Shown: positions 45,921 through 57,663 of the stretch, one piece after another
Layout of the letters: every line of letters starts with the position of its first letter
How positions within the stretch are numbered: position 1 is the first letter of the stretch
NCBI RefSeq assembly: GCF_026151205.1
Contig: NC_087077.1
Location: forward strand, 18,212,475 to 18,276,474
DNA: 64,000 bases
Reading direction: 5' to 3'
DNA from: Bolinopsis microptera
Taxonomy: Eukaryota > Ctenophora > Tentaculata > Lobata > Bolinopsidae
Position numbers and translations under genes: made by a program
The notes under the pieces: model-generated
The model's database searches: none
Told to the model about the DNA's origin: nothing
Seen by the model: only the letters and a program-made list of their open reading frames with translations

Positions 45921-47150
45921 AGAAGAGTGGTCTTGGATTTCTGCTACTCCATAAAGGTAGATTACTAAAACCAGATAAGGATGTTAATTTATTATGATGG
46001 GTGAGCACTGAGAAGTGGCACAATTTTATAGCAATTTAGCTATTATCCTAAGTAAATTTAGTGACAGTAATGGTCTCTGATGATAAAATGCAGATTTAAA
46101 AAAATTGTCCAAAGGGCTCAGGCCAGTTTCGAGCTTGTTGACCTGATTACATGGTGAGATGTAAAGTTGATCAATTAAGAAATATCAATTATCATTAACT
46201 AATAACGACACTTATGCAACTAATACTTGACAATGTAATGCTAAAATTGTTAAAATCCTTTGAAGTTAATAAAATCAAAGAATAGACTTCTGACCCAACC
46301 CAGAGTAAAATTAAAGATGTGATAATATAAAAAACAACAACAGCTATAAAATGTCAGCAGAAAGTAATAACTTAGATGTTGCCCGTGCTTAATGAATGAC
46401 TTGTTTTAATATTTCATTATGAGTGTTCTGAGTATTATAGTAATAAAAAAGAGTTTATTATGATCATCATCGCTGGAATGTGTCAATGAAACTAATAAAT
46501 CAATGAAACTAATAAATCAATGTTTTAGCTCATTTTACAAAGTCAAATATTTAAAACAATTAAAATTGTATAGTGCTGAATTTGTAAATGACTAGTTGAT
46601 CTTTGCTATTGGAAGTTTGTCAAGGACTGGCAGCTAGCGGGGCAAGGAATGCACGGGCTTAGGGGCTTTTGTGCACACCAGAACACTAGCTCGGTATATT
46701 TTTGGAAACTAGAGCGACTGAAAACTAAAATTGTTTTTGATGGAGGCTGAGGCATGTTTTTGAGAGGGACGGTATAATAGCTTGTGGTAACAACTGGCCT
46801 TTACTTTAATAGGATGAAGTTTTAGTTTTAGGACAGGAAGAAGGCATTAAGAAGATTAGCTCTTTGTTTACAAGGCAGAATATAAGCAATGTTGGTTATA
46901 ATATGTATCAATATCTAGATCTTTGTTTATCAATTTTCACTAAATGGGTTTAAAATTTTAATAGGGAGGGAAATTCATCAACTTTATTAAGTACCTATCA
47001 AAAATAAATCTTATATCAATGTAATATATTAAAAATCATAATCCTAAGTCTAATAATAAATCTGTTAAAAACACTTTCTCACTACACTGTGCTCACACAC
47101 GTTAGTAAGACAAAGGAAAATGCACACCCAGCTAATTTTCAATTTCAAGA
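45921..47150. other. Upstream region of the RING-H2 gene
   Basis: Must contain the 5' UTR and promoter of the minus-strand gene. No TATA box, CpG-rich patch or other element can be singled out. The 3' UTR of the CR1-type LINE begins near 47150-47300. Confidence 0.4.
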
Positions 47151-47301
47151 TAATCATTTTGGATGTGTGGACCCTAGGGTAGACTTAATGTCAAAATTTA
47201 GATTAGAGCATTCAAAATCTTGTTTGTCCAATCAAGATCAGCATGGTTATGCTGGTTGACGAGCAGTGATTGCTTCATCCTAGACTTCAGGCAGGCCACA
47301 C

Positions 47302-49144
47302 TTAGACAGTAGTCAGATCACGTATACCAAGCTTAGGCACAATTACGTTCCAAATACGAGCCGTTCTGCTATTGAAGTTGTCAGGGGGGTCTGCTTGGCT
47401 CAGTATAAGGGTGGGTTTCCTACTTGAGCAGGTGAAATTTTCATGGAGGGAAATCGGAGCACGGAATTTCATGATTTTATAGAGCTCAAGGAAACAATGG
47501 TAAGTGTACAGGTTTTGGACGGCAAGTATTCCGTGTTCCTTGAACAAAGGTTTCGTGTGCTCTTTCAAGAAAAATTTTTTGTTCAGATTTTGGTTGCCAA
47601 ACGGTCGAGCACGAGCACAGGTCTTAAATTTATCTAGGTATGCCTCCCTGTCGCCAAACAGTACCCTGAGACAATATTTTTGTGCTTTGAATACAGAACT
47701 TATACGAGTTTTGGCTGCCCCACCCCAAACCGTGATACAATAGGAGAGGTGTGATTCAAATAGAGTGTAATACAACTGGCGGTGTAAGAAATCTGGGAGG
47801 GAGCAGCGTAGGCGGCAGAGAGTTGATGTTGCATGGCTGAGAGAACGCCTAAGTGATTTTAAATGTTCTTCCCAGGTTAGCTTTTCATCGATGACGACTC
47901 CCAGAAACTTAGCAGATGCAACTTGTTTTATTGGAAAGTTATCAATGGTTAGAGTATATTCAGAATTATTGTCAGTCTGGGAGGACGATGCTGGTTTGAA
48001 GTGAATGAAACAGCATTTAGACATGTTGACATGGAGTTTGTTTGCTCGCATGTAAGAATATAAACTAGCTAAAAGAGAATTACCACGCATATATGCCTCC
48101 TTTTTAGATTTCCCAGTCACAAATATATTGGTGTCATCAGCGAAGGTGACAAATGATCCCAAACTGGAGCTGTTGGCGATATCATTAATATATAGGAGAA
48201 ATAAGAGAGGTCCAAGAATCGAACCCTGAGGGACTCCAAACTGTATTTTCAGAGCGTCAGATTTCTCACCAACAACTTCAGTATATTGTGATCTATTTGT
48301 TAAGTAACTTTTTGTAAGATCATTTGCCACCCCACGTATCCCATAGCCCTGTAATTTGACAAGTAATGTACCATGATCTATTGTATCAAAAGCTTTGCTA
48401 AGGTCTATGAATATGCCTAAGACATGATGCTTAAGTTTTAGAGATTCAGTTATAAGGTTTACTGAGTGATTAACTGCATGTGAAGTAGAGTGTGACTGCC
48501 TGAAGCCAAATTGTGTTTTAGATATTATACCCTGTGAGCTAGCAAACGAATATATTCTTGAGTAAATGATCTTTTCAAAGATTTTACCAAATATAGAGAG
48601 AGTAGAGATTGGGCGGTAGTTTTCTATCTCTTCAGGGTTTCCATTCTTAAATACAGGAGTTATTCTACCAGTCTTTAGAACGTCGGGGAACGTGCCATTA
48701 GACATTAAGATGTTGATGTATCGACTAAGGATCGGTGTAATTACGTGAGATGATCTTTTGATTACACTAACAGGAATATCACTTGCTTTTCCATTTTCAA
48801 ATCCTTTTATTATTTCCGTTATCTCATAAGGTGTACAGTCTTCTAACATAATCGATTTTTCATTAGTCTTTCCAAGGAAATCATAGAATGTTTTTATAGG
48901 GAGAATTGGTAAACCAGAGGCCTCACTGCTACTAAGTGTTTCATTGAGCTTAGGGGCAATAGAAACAAAGTAGGAGTTGAATCCATTGGCTATGACTCTA
49001 CGATTCATGATTCGTTCGTTGTTTATGATAAAGGGAGGCTTAGTTTGCTTCTTTTTCTTGCCCCTGAGCTCATTGATTATCTGCCACGTTTTTTTGCTGT
49101 TTTCTATATTTTTATGGATTTCATTGCAGTAGTACGATCGTTTG
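47302..49144 (-). pseudogene. LINE reverse transcriptase (CR1/Jockey-type)
   Basis: The RT domain is intact as a frame. Motifs: ENYRPISTLSIFGKIFEKII, TQFGFRQSHST, GIFIDLSKAFDTIDH (first catalytic Asp), GVPQGSILGPLLFLLYINDI, the catalytic TFADDTNIF, and KFLGVVIDEKLTWEEHL. The C-terminal thumb region includes SHLSYCITVWGGA. The first 12 or so residues of the apparent 626-residue ORF (before KRSYYCNEI) are encoded by the hAT element, not the LINE. Cannot move by itself because it has no endonuclease. Confidence 0.9.
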
Positions 49145-50411
49145 CCCAGTGGCAAATAGTCAGGCGTCCAGGAATTTAACACCTAGTCAAAATTTGTTGA
49201 TAACCGGTAAAAAAAGATTCTTGTGGAAAAAATATTCGCATTAATTTAAAATTAAATCAAAATTGGTCGCTCTCAGGGATAACGCGATGTTACATCATTT
49301 TATCGACTCGAAGTTCGAATCGAGCGCATTCCTAGATTCCATGACTATTTCTTACCTATAAGATTGCTTGACTATTTTTTGCGCATTCAGACACCAAAAA
49401 ACGCGCAGAAAACGCGAGCTATCCATTCCTCCTTCCTCAACATCCCGGAATATGAAAAAATAGTCATGTAAAATAGTCATTTGAAATAGTCATGAAAAAT
49501 TTCAGCTCTGATACGCTAAAATATCAAGTTAATCTTAAACAATCGACAATCTAATATGAATCCTCCCAATCCTCCCAGCCATATTAACTGGTGAACGGTG
49601 TAAATATAGAGCGGTATTTTAAAATGTAGCATTCAAAATTTTATGGATTCAAGTTGGCTCCTTTAGTCTAGATTCATTTAGAAAATTCTCGAAGTTCGAG
49701 TAATACAGTATTCTCAGGGTTTGGCGCTTAAGGAAGCTTCACATCCGAGACCGATTTCCACGAATCAATTTAATATTGTAGCTACAAGTCAACAACAGTG
49801 CAAGTGGGAAGGAAGTGAATCTAGCCATTGCTACTATATCAGGGGAACTCGTGTGTTCTAGGCTTAAGCAAGTTTCACATCCTAGATCATCTAAAGTACA
49901 GTGCAGACAACCCCCTCCATTATACATCCCTATCCCTAAGTCCGAAGTTTATCATTGTTTATTGTCCAATATTGTATCTAACCTGGCAGAAGCAAGCTTC
50001 AGATCCAAAGTCAGGCCATAAATATCGACACAAGGTCGAAGCCACTTTCGAAGTAGCGAATCATTCATCAAGCTGATGAGAGTCAGATCTTATAACTCGA
50101 TCTTCCGAGTTAGTATGAGGTATAATGTGGATATGTCAGTGGGCTAGGCTGTATACTTCTTTTAAAAAATATTTCCTTGCGTTTCAAATAAATTAAAGAA
50201 TTCTCAGAAATTTTTTATTTAATTTCAAAATTTGCAATTGCATATTCATCCGGTAATTATTCTAATAGATACGCTAAGCATTTCAAACTAATCTTGACCT
50301 GGGAGAAGAGCTGACCAGTGACAAGTCGGCCGCAAAGCGGCCGAAAAATATATAGCCTTTTTTTCTTCCCAAAATGGATTCCTAGTCATATTTAAAATTT
50401 ATTCCACTGGG
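49145..50411. mobile_element. hAT-type element, 1.27 kb, non-autonomous
   Basis: Ends CCCAGTGG...CCACTGGG with patchy further similarity, and an exact 8-bp target duplication ATCGTTTG (49137-49144 and 50412-50419). No ORF resembling a hAT transposase. Inserted into the LINE reading frame. Confidence 0.88.
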
Positions 50412-50419
50412 ATCGTTTG

Positions 50420-50730
50420 GCGACCTTGATAATACTTTTAAGCATTCTTCGGTAGTCACTGAAGACTTTATAGAGCAGTACATTACCCTCAGGGTTTCTA
50501 TTTGTTACAGTGCTTGACCAGTCTCTACAGAGTTCATGTTTTCTTTCAACTGAGACAATGATTCCATCGGTAATCCACGGGTTGAGTTTGGGAGTCCTTT
50601 TGGTAACTTTTGGTACATCAAGCTTACAGTGTTTATCAAGTGTTTCATTGAAGCAGTCCAAGAACTCATTGAAGTTTACCGAGGGAGTTAAGTCATTCAC
50701 CTTCACCTGTCTGTTGAGGTGATAAATCAA
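50420..50730 (-). pseudogene. LINE linker region upstream of RT, separated by the hAT element
   Basis: Reads FNEFLDCFNETLDKHCKLD, then RTPKLNPWITDGIIVSVERK and YRRMLKSIIKVAKR. This is the typical KPWIT...YR..L...IR.AK stretch found between endonuclease and RT of CR1/Jockey-group LINEs. It continues across the hAT element into the RT frame. Confidence 0.85.
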
Positions 50731-50859
50731 ATCAACTCCAAATATAATGATACATAAGATCATCACAAAAATTCATAATAATATCTTGATAATTTTAATT
50801 GTAAATTTTAATAAATAACTTTAATAAAATTATTTAAAAAAGGACATAGTTCAAGTTGA

Positions 50860-50930
50860 TAATCTTCTTCTTTGCTGAATAGGGATGAAACCAAATATAA
50901 CCATTATACTTATTCTTATTCTCCAAATAA
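50860..50930. repeat. Dispersed short repeat near LINE fragments
   Basis: TTTGCTGAATAGGGATGAAA and following bases recur near 52310 (same strand) and, inverted, near 53760-53810. All three are beside LINE fragments and probably belong to the same element family. Confidence 0.5.
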
Positions 50931-51297
50931 TTATCTCCTTCATTTCAACTTATCACCTCATCAGACGCTAAGACACCTCACAGCAAGTATACCAAAGTGG
51001 CTCTTGCTTGTGAATGGTGCGTCAACTACCCGCCGAAGCGGTGGGTTGGGAGTCCCCCCTGGGATCATTTCGTCCGTAAAATTATATACAACATAAAATA
51101 GTACAGTAAAATATCAAAATTTACATAAACAAATCTAGGAGACCTCAAAGCTCGTCTTCTGGGGGATGACACTTTCCAGTGATGATGATAACAATGAATT
51201 CCTTTTTTAATACAGTTTCTATCTTTTTTAATGCTTTTTTAATACAGTTTCTATCTTTTTAAAATATTCTAGATTTATCTTATAATTATTTACACTG

Positions 51298-51506
51298 CAG
51301 ACGGCCCCAACGTTAATGTGGCTTTTGCTATGACGAGTTGGTTCAGCCGAATTAATTATTATGTAATCAAGTTTATTTTTCTCTTTTAGTTAGTTGTCAT
51401 CCGGCTAAACATAAAGCAACTTATATTGCAGTACCATTTATCATTTAGTATATCAAAATATGTCATTTTAATTTTGCATGGCTGAAATGTAACGCTTGAT
51501 TTTTTT
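51298..51506 (+). repeat. About 205-bp dispersed repeat, copy 1
   Basis: From GACGGCCCCAACGTTAATGT to GAAATGTAACGCTTGATT it matches 61260-61463 in inverted orientation, about 10 kb away. No terminal repeats or TSD found. Confidence 0.85.
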
Positions 51507-51509
51507 TGG

Positions 51510-52070
51510 CAGTGTGCCAATACCCTCGAATAACTGAGTCAACCAGCATTGCCAATTGATTTAAAGTCATCAGCAAATAATTTAGCTTTATTTTGAACCA
51601 AGTCAGGAAGATCGGCAATAAATAACACGAAAAAGGAGGGGACCTCGAACAGATCCTTGTAATTGTGGTACTCCTCATAACACTTTTCGGATACCATAAA
51701 GGTTTCCTTCTACTTGCACATTAATAGCATAATAATTCTGTCAGATAAAAAATTTTTGATCACATACAAAACAATAAACATTTCCTGTAATACCAAAGTT
51801 CTCAAGTTTGAACAATATTCTCTAATGAGGAACGATGTTAAATGCCTCTGAGAAGTCTAAATGGAACAAACCAACTGGTACACTGGAAATATCGTCAAAA
51901 GTCTCAATTAAATTCGACAAATAGGATTTACTTTTCACAAATGACAAGTTCAAGCTGGTGCTCAGATATATTATTCTCCAATTGTCAAGTTGTTCATAAT
52001 ATGTTGTCTAACAAGTTGTTCAAAAACTTTAAACAGAATGAATCTCAGAGATACAGATCAGGAAACAAAT
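51510..52070 (-). pseudogene. Decayed LINE reverse transcriptase fragment
   Basis: On the minus strand FVLFIADLPDLVQNKAKLFADDF preserves the LFxNDLPD...LFADD catalytic region of a CR1/Jockey-type RT. The upstream GVPQ-GS-GPLLF motif is broken by a small insertion and a frameshift. Many stops further upstream. Confidence 0.7.
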
Positions 52071-52095
52071 AATAAGTCTAGCAGAATTGAAGGTA

Positions 52096-52120
52096 AGTAA
52101 GTAAGTAAGTAAGTAAGTAA
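52096..52120. repeat. GTAA microsatellite
   Basis: Six copies of GTAA. Confidence 0.9.
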
Positions 52121-52436
52121 AAATTATGACATAACATCATCACTAATGTCTACAAAATATCATTGCACTACATTGAAAAATATATAGTAACTATTTCTCC
52201 ATCAAATTTAAAAGTAATAATTTATCAAATATCAATCATGAATAACAACAACATTAAAAAATTTAATTTATTCATACTTCCCAGTGGAGTAAAGATTTAT
52301 AAAACGTTTCTTTGCTACATAAGGATGAAACCACAGATAATCATTGTGTTTTTCCTTATTAATGATATAACTGGTACCTTCAATTCTTGTTAAAACTTCT
52401 TTCGAAACATTCCAAAAATGCAAGTCATTTGCAATA

Positions 52437-53234
52437 CCTTACTCGGGATTATTATGACCGGGATAAAGTGGTGGGTTTAGGGTAATTTCGCCATATTTTT
52501 CCCGAACCACATTTTCACCGGTCGTTAATAAACCCGCCTACTCAGCTTTTAGGGTTCCCAAGGGGTATGGGTGCTCATATTTTATTCGTTGTCTTATATT
52601 CACTAAAGAAGACTATTGGGACACTTGTAGGTTTTTCGACTTCATTTGGCTAAAATTGCAAAAAATTCACCTTTTTGCCCAATTCTTGTCATATATCCTT
52701 ATTGTCAAATTTGATTTAAATAGGCCAATTTTTAATTTCTTAGGTATTGACTATCTCTACAAAATGAAATAGGACTCAAAGTAAAAGTAACAGTTAAATT
52801 AAAACTTGAATTAAATAAAACTGATGAAAGGGATGATCCAGATGAAGATAACGAAGATGATTACAACTTATTGGAAGACTAAACAGCTCTCCCTTTATCT
52901 TTATATCGATCTGGTTGTTACGCTTCAAATGTTAAAAATTATTTTCCATCTAGTTTGATTAACCACGAGTCATTATTTCTGTCTACTTTCAACAATTATT
53001 GATAATTCGACTTGTTTCACAAGTTTTAGCAATGCGAAAATTTCTAAACTTGCTTATCTCTAATAAGGAAATTTACATCTGAGACAAAATTTTTGAATCT
53101 AATATTGAAAGGTTGGACACCGGTAAAATGGCGACCGGGAAAATGTGGTGGGTTTTGAGCAATTTCGCCATATTTTTCCCGAACCATATTTTAACCGGTC
53201 GTCAATAAACCCGTCGTAATAATCCCGAGTAAGG
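52437..53234. mobile_element. TA-flanked element, CCTTAC ends, copy 2
   Basis: 798 bp. Ends CCTTACTCGGGATTATTA, inverted; TA on both flanks (52435-52436, 53235-53236). Shares the CCTTAC terminus and sub-terminal AATATGGCGAAAT/ACCGGT-type words with 32649-33236. The plus strand ends an acidic frame (DERDDPDEDNEDDYNLLED-stop at about 52830-52880), like the acidic tail in the other copy. Confidence 0.8.
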
Positions 53235-53236
53235 TA

Positions 53237-53815
53237 CATTTAGAAATCATATTCTTTTTTAAACTTTCCAATGTAATTTTAAAACTCAAAACTGTCAAGC
53301 AGTTCTTCACTTCCGAAGGGAGTTTGTTCCAATAAGGAACAACCCACTCTGGAAGAAAAGAACACTGAAGATTCTTGACCTTTGTCACACTCTTACTACA
53401 TCTATACTATTGGATGAAACCAGATTAAGACCTGATCTGCTTGGTCTGAACAACAAACAAGTCTGAACCATAATTAGGCAAGCCATTTATAATAACCGTA
53501 AAAGCTTCAATAAGGTCCTTAACGGGTGATACTCGTAAAATATCTGTTCCATATATTGGACCGTCGACGAGTCCAACTCGGCGCGCGTCCTGGTAGGTTA
53601 TAAACCTACAAAAGAGTACCCACCTCATCAATCAAACGGGTAAACCGCCTTTGGACGCTCTCCAGCTCCAAAACAGTCCCCAAACTTTTATGAGCCGCAA
53701 CTGGATTCCACAATTGGACACAATACTCTAAATGATTATTTGGAGAATAATTATTTGGAGAATAAGGGTAAACATAATTTTATGTTTGGTTTCATTCCTA
53801 TTTAGCAGACAAACA
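53237..53815 (-). pseudogene. LINE C-terminal fragment with a miniature insertion
   Basis: Minus strand reads ILEYCVQLWNPVAAHKSLGT and QRRFTRLID, then after the insertion DLIEAFTVIINGLPNYGSDL and WNKLPSEVKNCLTVLSFKI. These are the conserved C-terminal blocks of CR1/Jockey-type LINEs (YCxxVWNP, QRRFTK, DLIExFKI, WNxLPxEV...SFK). It is broken by the family-B element at 53519-53611 and ends at the CCTTAC element. Confidence 0.75.
53519..53611 (-). mobile_element. Miniature element family B, copy 3
   Basis: 93 bp, the same length as copy 1 and nearly identical to it. Inserted in a LINE fragment between the QRRFT and DLIEAF blocks. The flanks GTACTCTT and GGACCTT resemble each other with one gap and one mismatch, so the target duplication may have decayed. 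Confidence 0.75.
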
Positions 53816-54059
53816 ATTTATTAACTTGAACCAAGTCGTTTTGGTATAATTTATTAAAGTTATTTATTTGACAATGTCAATTCTTCGCAGCTCCGCAAGG
53901 CCCAGTAGCGTATTTCGCCAATCTTGCGAGAAGCATAATTGAATGCGCGGCGCGGCCCAGTAACGCATTGCGCTACAATAAAGTTATTTATTAAAATTTA
54001 CAATTTTATTCCTTATGATACTCAAACCTTGTTCATTGCCAATGAACTAACCTGGAACA

Positions 54060-54145
54060 CGCTAATTCGAAACTCTTTGCGAGAAAAAGTGGCGCGCGCT
54101 ACTTCGAAGAAATTTAGACGAGTATCTATATCATCCGTTAGGGTG
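54060..54145 (+). repeat. Dispersed repeat family C, copy 2
   Basis: GCGCGCTACTTCGAAGAAAT and TTAGACGAGTA...CATCCGTTA are shared with 6345-6395. The upstream hairpin of copy 1 is absent. Confidence 0.5.
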
Positions 54146-54523
54146 AGGTCCCCCTTTAATATATATTTTTGATCCGATCCTATCAAAATTTTAACCGATC
54201 ATTTTAATTTAAAAAATGTTTAGGGTGTCAATAGGCTTAACTATTTAAAAAAGAGCTTCGAAAAAAAGGTGTTTTGCATATTTAATCATAACACGATGGG
54301 ACCACTAGAACATAGAAGCGCAATTGCGTAGCCAGTTTCAGCGCGCGAATTCCCGATTTTACGGGAAAAAAGTTTGTACCGTCCTTTTAGTAACCACTTT
54401 AAATTGTATTTGGTCTTACGAATTGTCTTCAAAAATGTTGACATTGCGTAGACAATAGTTTATAGAACAAGTCAGTATAAATTTTACCGGTAGATTTTGA
54501 TAATTAACGGATTTTGATATCGC

Positions 54524-54712
54524 TCAATTTTGCGATTTTCAACAGACTATAGCGAGAAAAGTGCTCGTTGGAAAGCATTGGAAATTGTACAGATTTGTCA
54601 GAAATCTTTTGAACCAATAGTAGAGAAAATTTGAGGAGTGGACCACGAGCAGATTAGGAGATATAGACGGATAAACACCGTAGTCTTGTGTCCATAATAG
54701 AAAAGGCACGCA
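54524..54712 (+). repeat. About 190-bp direct repeat, copy 1
   Basis: CTCAATTTTGCGATTTTCAA through ACACCGTAGTCTTGTGT is repeated at 55130-55322 with few changes. Confidence 0.85.
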
Positions 54713-54890
54713 ACTGGAGTCACTCGCGTGCCAATTCTAACAGTTAAAGCATTGAAAATATCATTTGAATTTGAAAGAATCAGTGTATTCTAACACAATA
54801 TAATAACACATAGTATCAAAATGATCAGTTACCACAATGGCTTGATCATGAGAGCAGAGGACTGATTCTCAATAAAATGCAAGCAAGAAG

Positions 54891-54982
54891 GAACCGAATG
54901 TGGGTTCGAGTCTGGCCAGGGGTTGAAATCTTCGATTTCGAAAATTTCAACCCCTGGTCAGACTCGAACCCACATTCGGTTC
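54891..54982. repeat. 92-nt hairpin with a tRNA-like B-box sequence
   Basis: GAACCGAATGTGGGTTCGAG and the bases up to TTGAAAT are followed, after a short loop, by their reverse complement. GGTTCGAGTC matches a tRNA T-arm/B-box, but no A-box or cloverleaf precedes it. Confidence 0.8.
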
Positions 54983-55129
54983 AATGTTTTGCTTTATCCA
55001 TATAATTTATCAGTACAAGATTAATATAATATCTTATTGAGATAAACAAATAAATTCAGTAGTTAGATTAAAACACTAACACAAATACAATACTCCCATC
55101 ATTCACATTACTACAGACACGTCATTGGC

Positions 55130-55322
55130 CTCAATTTTGCGATTTTCAACAGACTATTGCGAGAAAAGTGCTCGGTGGACAGCATTGGAAATTGTACAGA
55201 TTTGTCAGAAATCTTTTGAACCAATAGTATACAAAATTTGAGGAGTGTCCCACGAGCAGATTAGGAGATATAGACGGATAAACACCGTAGTCTTGTGTTC
55301 ATAATAGAAACGCACGCAACTG
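55130..55322 (+). repeat. About 190-bp direct repeat, copy 2
   Basis: Partner of 54524-54712; the hairpin at 54891 lies between the two. Confidence 0.85.
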
Positions 55323-55329
55323 GAGTCAT

Positions 55330-56530
55330 TTCAGATACGCAAACCAAGATTTGATCCATTGTAGCGTTTCCTCTTCTGTTGCTGGCCAGTGCAATAAAAA
55401 AGACTGCGGTTGGGTCATTATTATGCATGAAATGAATTGCTTACAGTACATGCATGATATAAAAAGTTAACTCTTAACTGACATTGCTTGCTTTTCTTAC
55501 AATTCATGAACATTACATTCGCGCCTTCCATCAAGTAGAGCCAGTATAATTTTGAAATTTAACCAAGCAAACTGGACTTCGCCAATGTTGTTGAAATACT
55601 ATTCAAAGCTGATCAAGAAAGTTACTGGAATAGTTCCGTCTCTCCTACAGTATTTTAGACCTATTCTGCAAAATGTTAGCGCATAGAATTAAAACAAGTT
55701 CTTCTATGTTGATTGTTGCGTGCAGCGAGATGAAAGATTTCTTCGACAGTCGAAGAGGGCTGAGGGGTAGTGAACCAGCTCATCGGTTCATGTTTTTCTT
55801 TTGTGGCAGAATTAACTCCCTGTCGAAGATTGATAATATTAAACGACTTTAAAACATAACCTCAGTAAGTAGTGTGTCAAAATTGTGTGATATGTAATAA
55901 TATAATAAGCATATAACTTGAACTCAATCACAATAATATTTGTTCGTTAGCATGGACAAATAATTGGCAATAGTGATTTCAATCAACTTACATCTGTTCT
56001 CAGACAAGGAATGTTACACTTTTAAAGTAAAGATATCATTTATCCCCTTGACCTTCCTCTTCAAATCTAAAACCAACTGTTTATGTACTGCACGCTCCTC
56101 CGCTACACTGACCGATCCAGTAAAATAAACGGAGTTTCTCAATGAGACAGTCGGCGTTTTTTAGCTTTAATCAGTATCTGATGAAAGGTGCTAGAGCTTC
56201 CAAATGATACTTTGACTGCTCTATGTTTTTCAGCAGCTTTATTCCTAATTTCTACTCACACTCACAGTACTTAATTTTAGTCCAAGAAAGGAAAAGATGC
56301 TCTACTCACTACGGTACAGGACAATGTTTCTGTAATGGCAATCAATCTACGTTGGAAAGAGTTATTTGCTTAAACTCAACCAAGACTCTCAAACAGCATT
56401 TGAAGAACATTCCACAATTCAAGCAGACTTACACTCGTGCTCGGTGCTCCATCTTTGGTAGACACTACCGTCGAACAAAAATTGCCCTCCGACAAGATTT
56501 TATTACAAAGTCTACCTGTCACCAAGATGT
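55330..56530. other. No feature seen
   Basis: AT-rich spacer. One 121-codon plus-strand frame (56223-56588) ends in a tandem repeat and is not recognised; I do not call it. Confidence 0.4.
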
Positions 56531-56534
56531 AAAT

Positions 56535-56615
56535 CAGATCGAACGAGAAATTAGATCGAACGAGAAATTAGATCGAACGAGAAATTAGATCGAACGAGAA
56601 ATTAGATCGAACGGC
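56535..56615. repeat. 17-bp tandem repeat, about 4.5 units
   Basis: GATCGAACGAGAAATTA repeated head-to-tail. It is framed by TGTAAATCAGATCGAAC on the left and its inverted partner GATCTGATTTACA on the right. Confidence 0.9.
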
Positions 56616-57066
56616 GTCTCAATTCGATCTGATTTACAGTGACAACTGGTGACAGTTACACCCAATCTTACTCCAAAGTCCAAACCATTCAAAACCAGAA
56701 GAAGAATGAAGATCTTCAAATTCAACAGCAGAGTTTGTGGTAATGTCTAGAGAAGACCACATCAGGACAACTATGACTCACCGGTAAAGCTAGGCCAAGA
56801 CTTGTGAAATAGAAGAGAAAAAACATCCAGAGGATTAATACAAGCTTCTTTTAGCTTATTTAATCTTTTTGTCATCTAGGAGTAGACATAGTTTGAAATC
56901 AGCATCACAGTCGCAAAACAGAAAACAATATTCGTGGTTGATATCTTTTCACTGTCGCTAAACGTGTAGACAATTTTGATAGATGTCCATGCCATACTCT
57001 TGCAGTAAGTATTTTAGTGGTATTTCTATTAACTAACTAAAATAATTTCCACAAAACGGACGTTAG

Positions 57067-57340
57067 CCGAGTCGGAAAGGGGCTGGCTTTCGTATCCAAG
57101 GACATGAGCCGTTCATACAATGGGAGTGGTACGAGGGCGAGGGATACAATCACAAGTACGAGATCAGCTGTCAATATACAACCGCACTTCTGGTAAATAT
57201 ACTGAAACGTGAACGTTAAGAGTATCGTTTTCAATGCAACATGCCTACTTTCTTCAAATTCATCAAAGGACAAACTAGACTCTAGAGAGCTGGTTGACAC
57301 GGACGGGTACATTTACTCCAGAAAGGAGCCTAAAGGCTAA
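57067..57340 (+). CDS. Unrecognised two-exon coding candidate
   Basis: Exon 57067-57192 follows GTTAG and ends at CTTCTG/GTAAAT. Exon 57269-57340 follows CATCAAAG and ends in TAA. The intron would be 76 nt and both phases are 0. The first exon reads HEPFIQWEWYEGEGYNHKYE and continues EISCQYTTALL, faintly like a WWE domain (W-x-W...Y). The second reads DKLDSRELVDTDGYIYSRKE. No upstream exon or start was found. An overlapping frame (to 57662) stays open for about 110 codons with RPKPTVQEYFRAIREQ at the end, so a frameshifted or differently spliced gene is also possible. I do not recognise the product. Confidence 0.3.
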
Positions 57341-57663
57341 AGATACAGCCCTCTACTCTGCTTTGCGATGCCGGAAGAACAACCCTCCTACCGAGTGTTC
57401 CTGTCATGCCTACCTCACCCTGTCAGATAACTCCTTAATCTTTATCCCTTGGCTCCACACCCCACAACACCCTGCCGACAACGCTGCTCCACAAAACATG
57501 GAATCCCTCGCTCGGGTGCAGGTGGTACAACGCAGTAGAGCCACGGCGTCCGGATCTGCACAGCACATGGAAGCGAAGACCTCAGAAGAAGACAGATCGG
57601 AACGCACGAGTCGACCCAAGCCGACCGTGCAAGAATACTTCCGTGCTATTCGGGAGCAGTAGG

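Larger units (their letters stand above)
47302..50730 (-). mobile_element. CR1/Jockey-type LINE, 5'-truncated, split by a hAT element
   Basis: Minus-strand non-LTR element. The frame begins at about 50730 inside the region between endonuclease and RT, crosses the hAT element at 49145-50411, and runs to 47302. Excising the hAT element and one TSD restores the frame at the AKRSYYCNEI junction. The endonuclease and 5' UTR are missing. The TAA at 47302 is followed by an out-of-frame stretch (LLVNQHNHADLDW) that looks like the original C-terminus, so the end is damaged too. Confidence 0.85.

Noticed and set aside
54900-54915. tRNA gene suggested by GGTTCGAGTC
   Set aside because: No cloverleaf or A-box upstream; the sequence is one arm of a hairpin.
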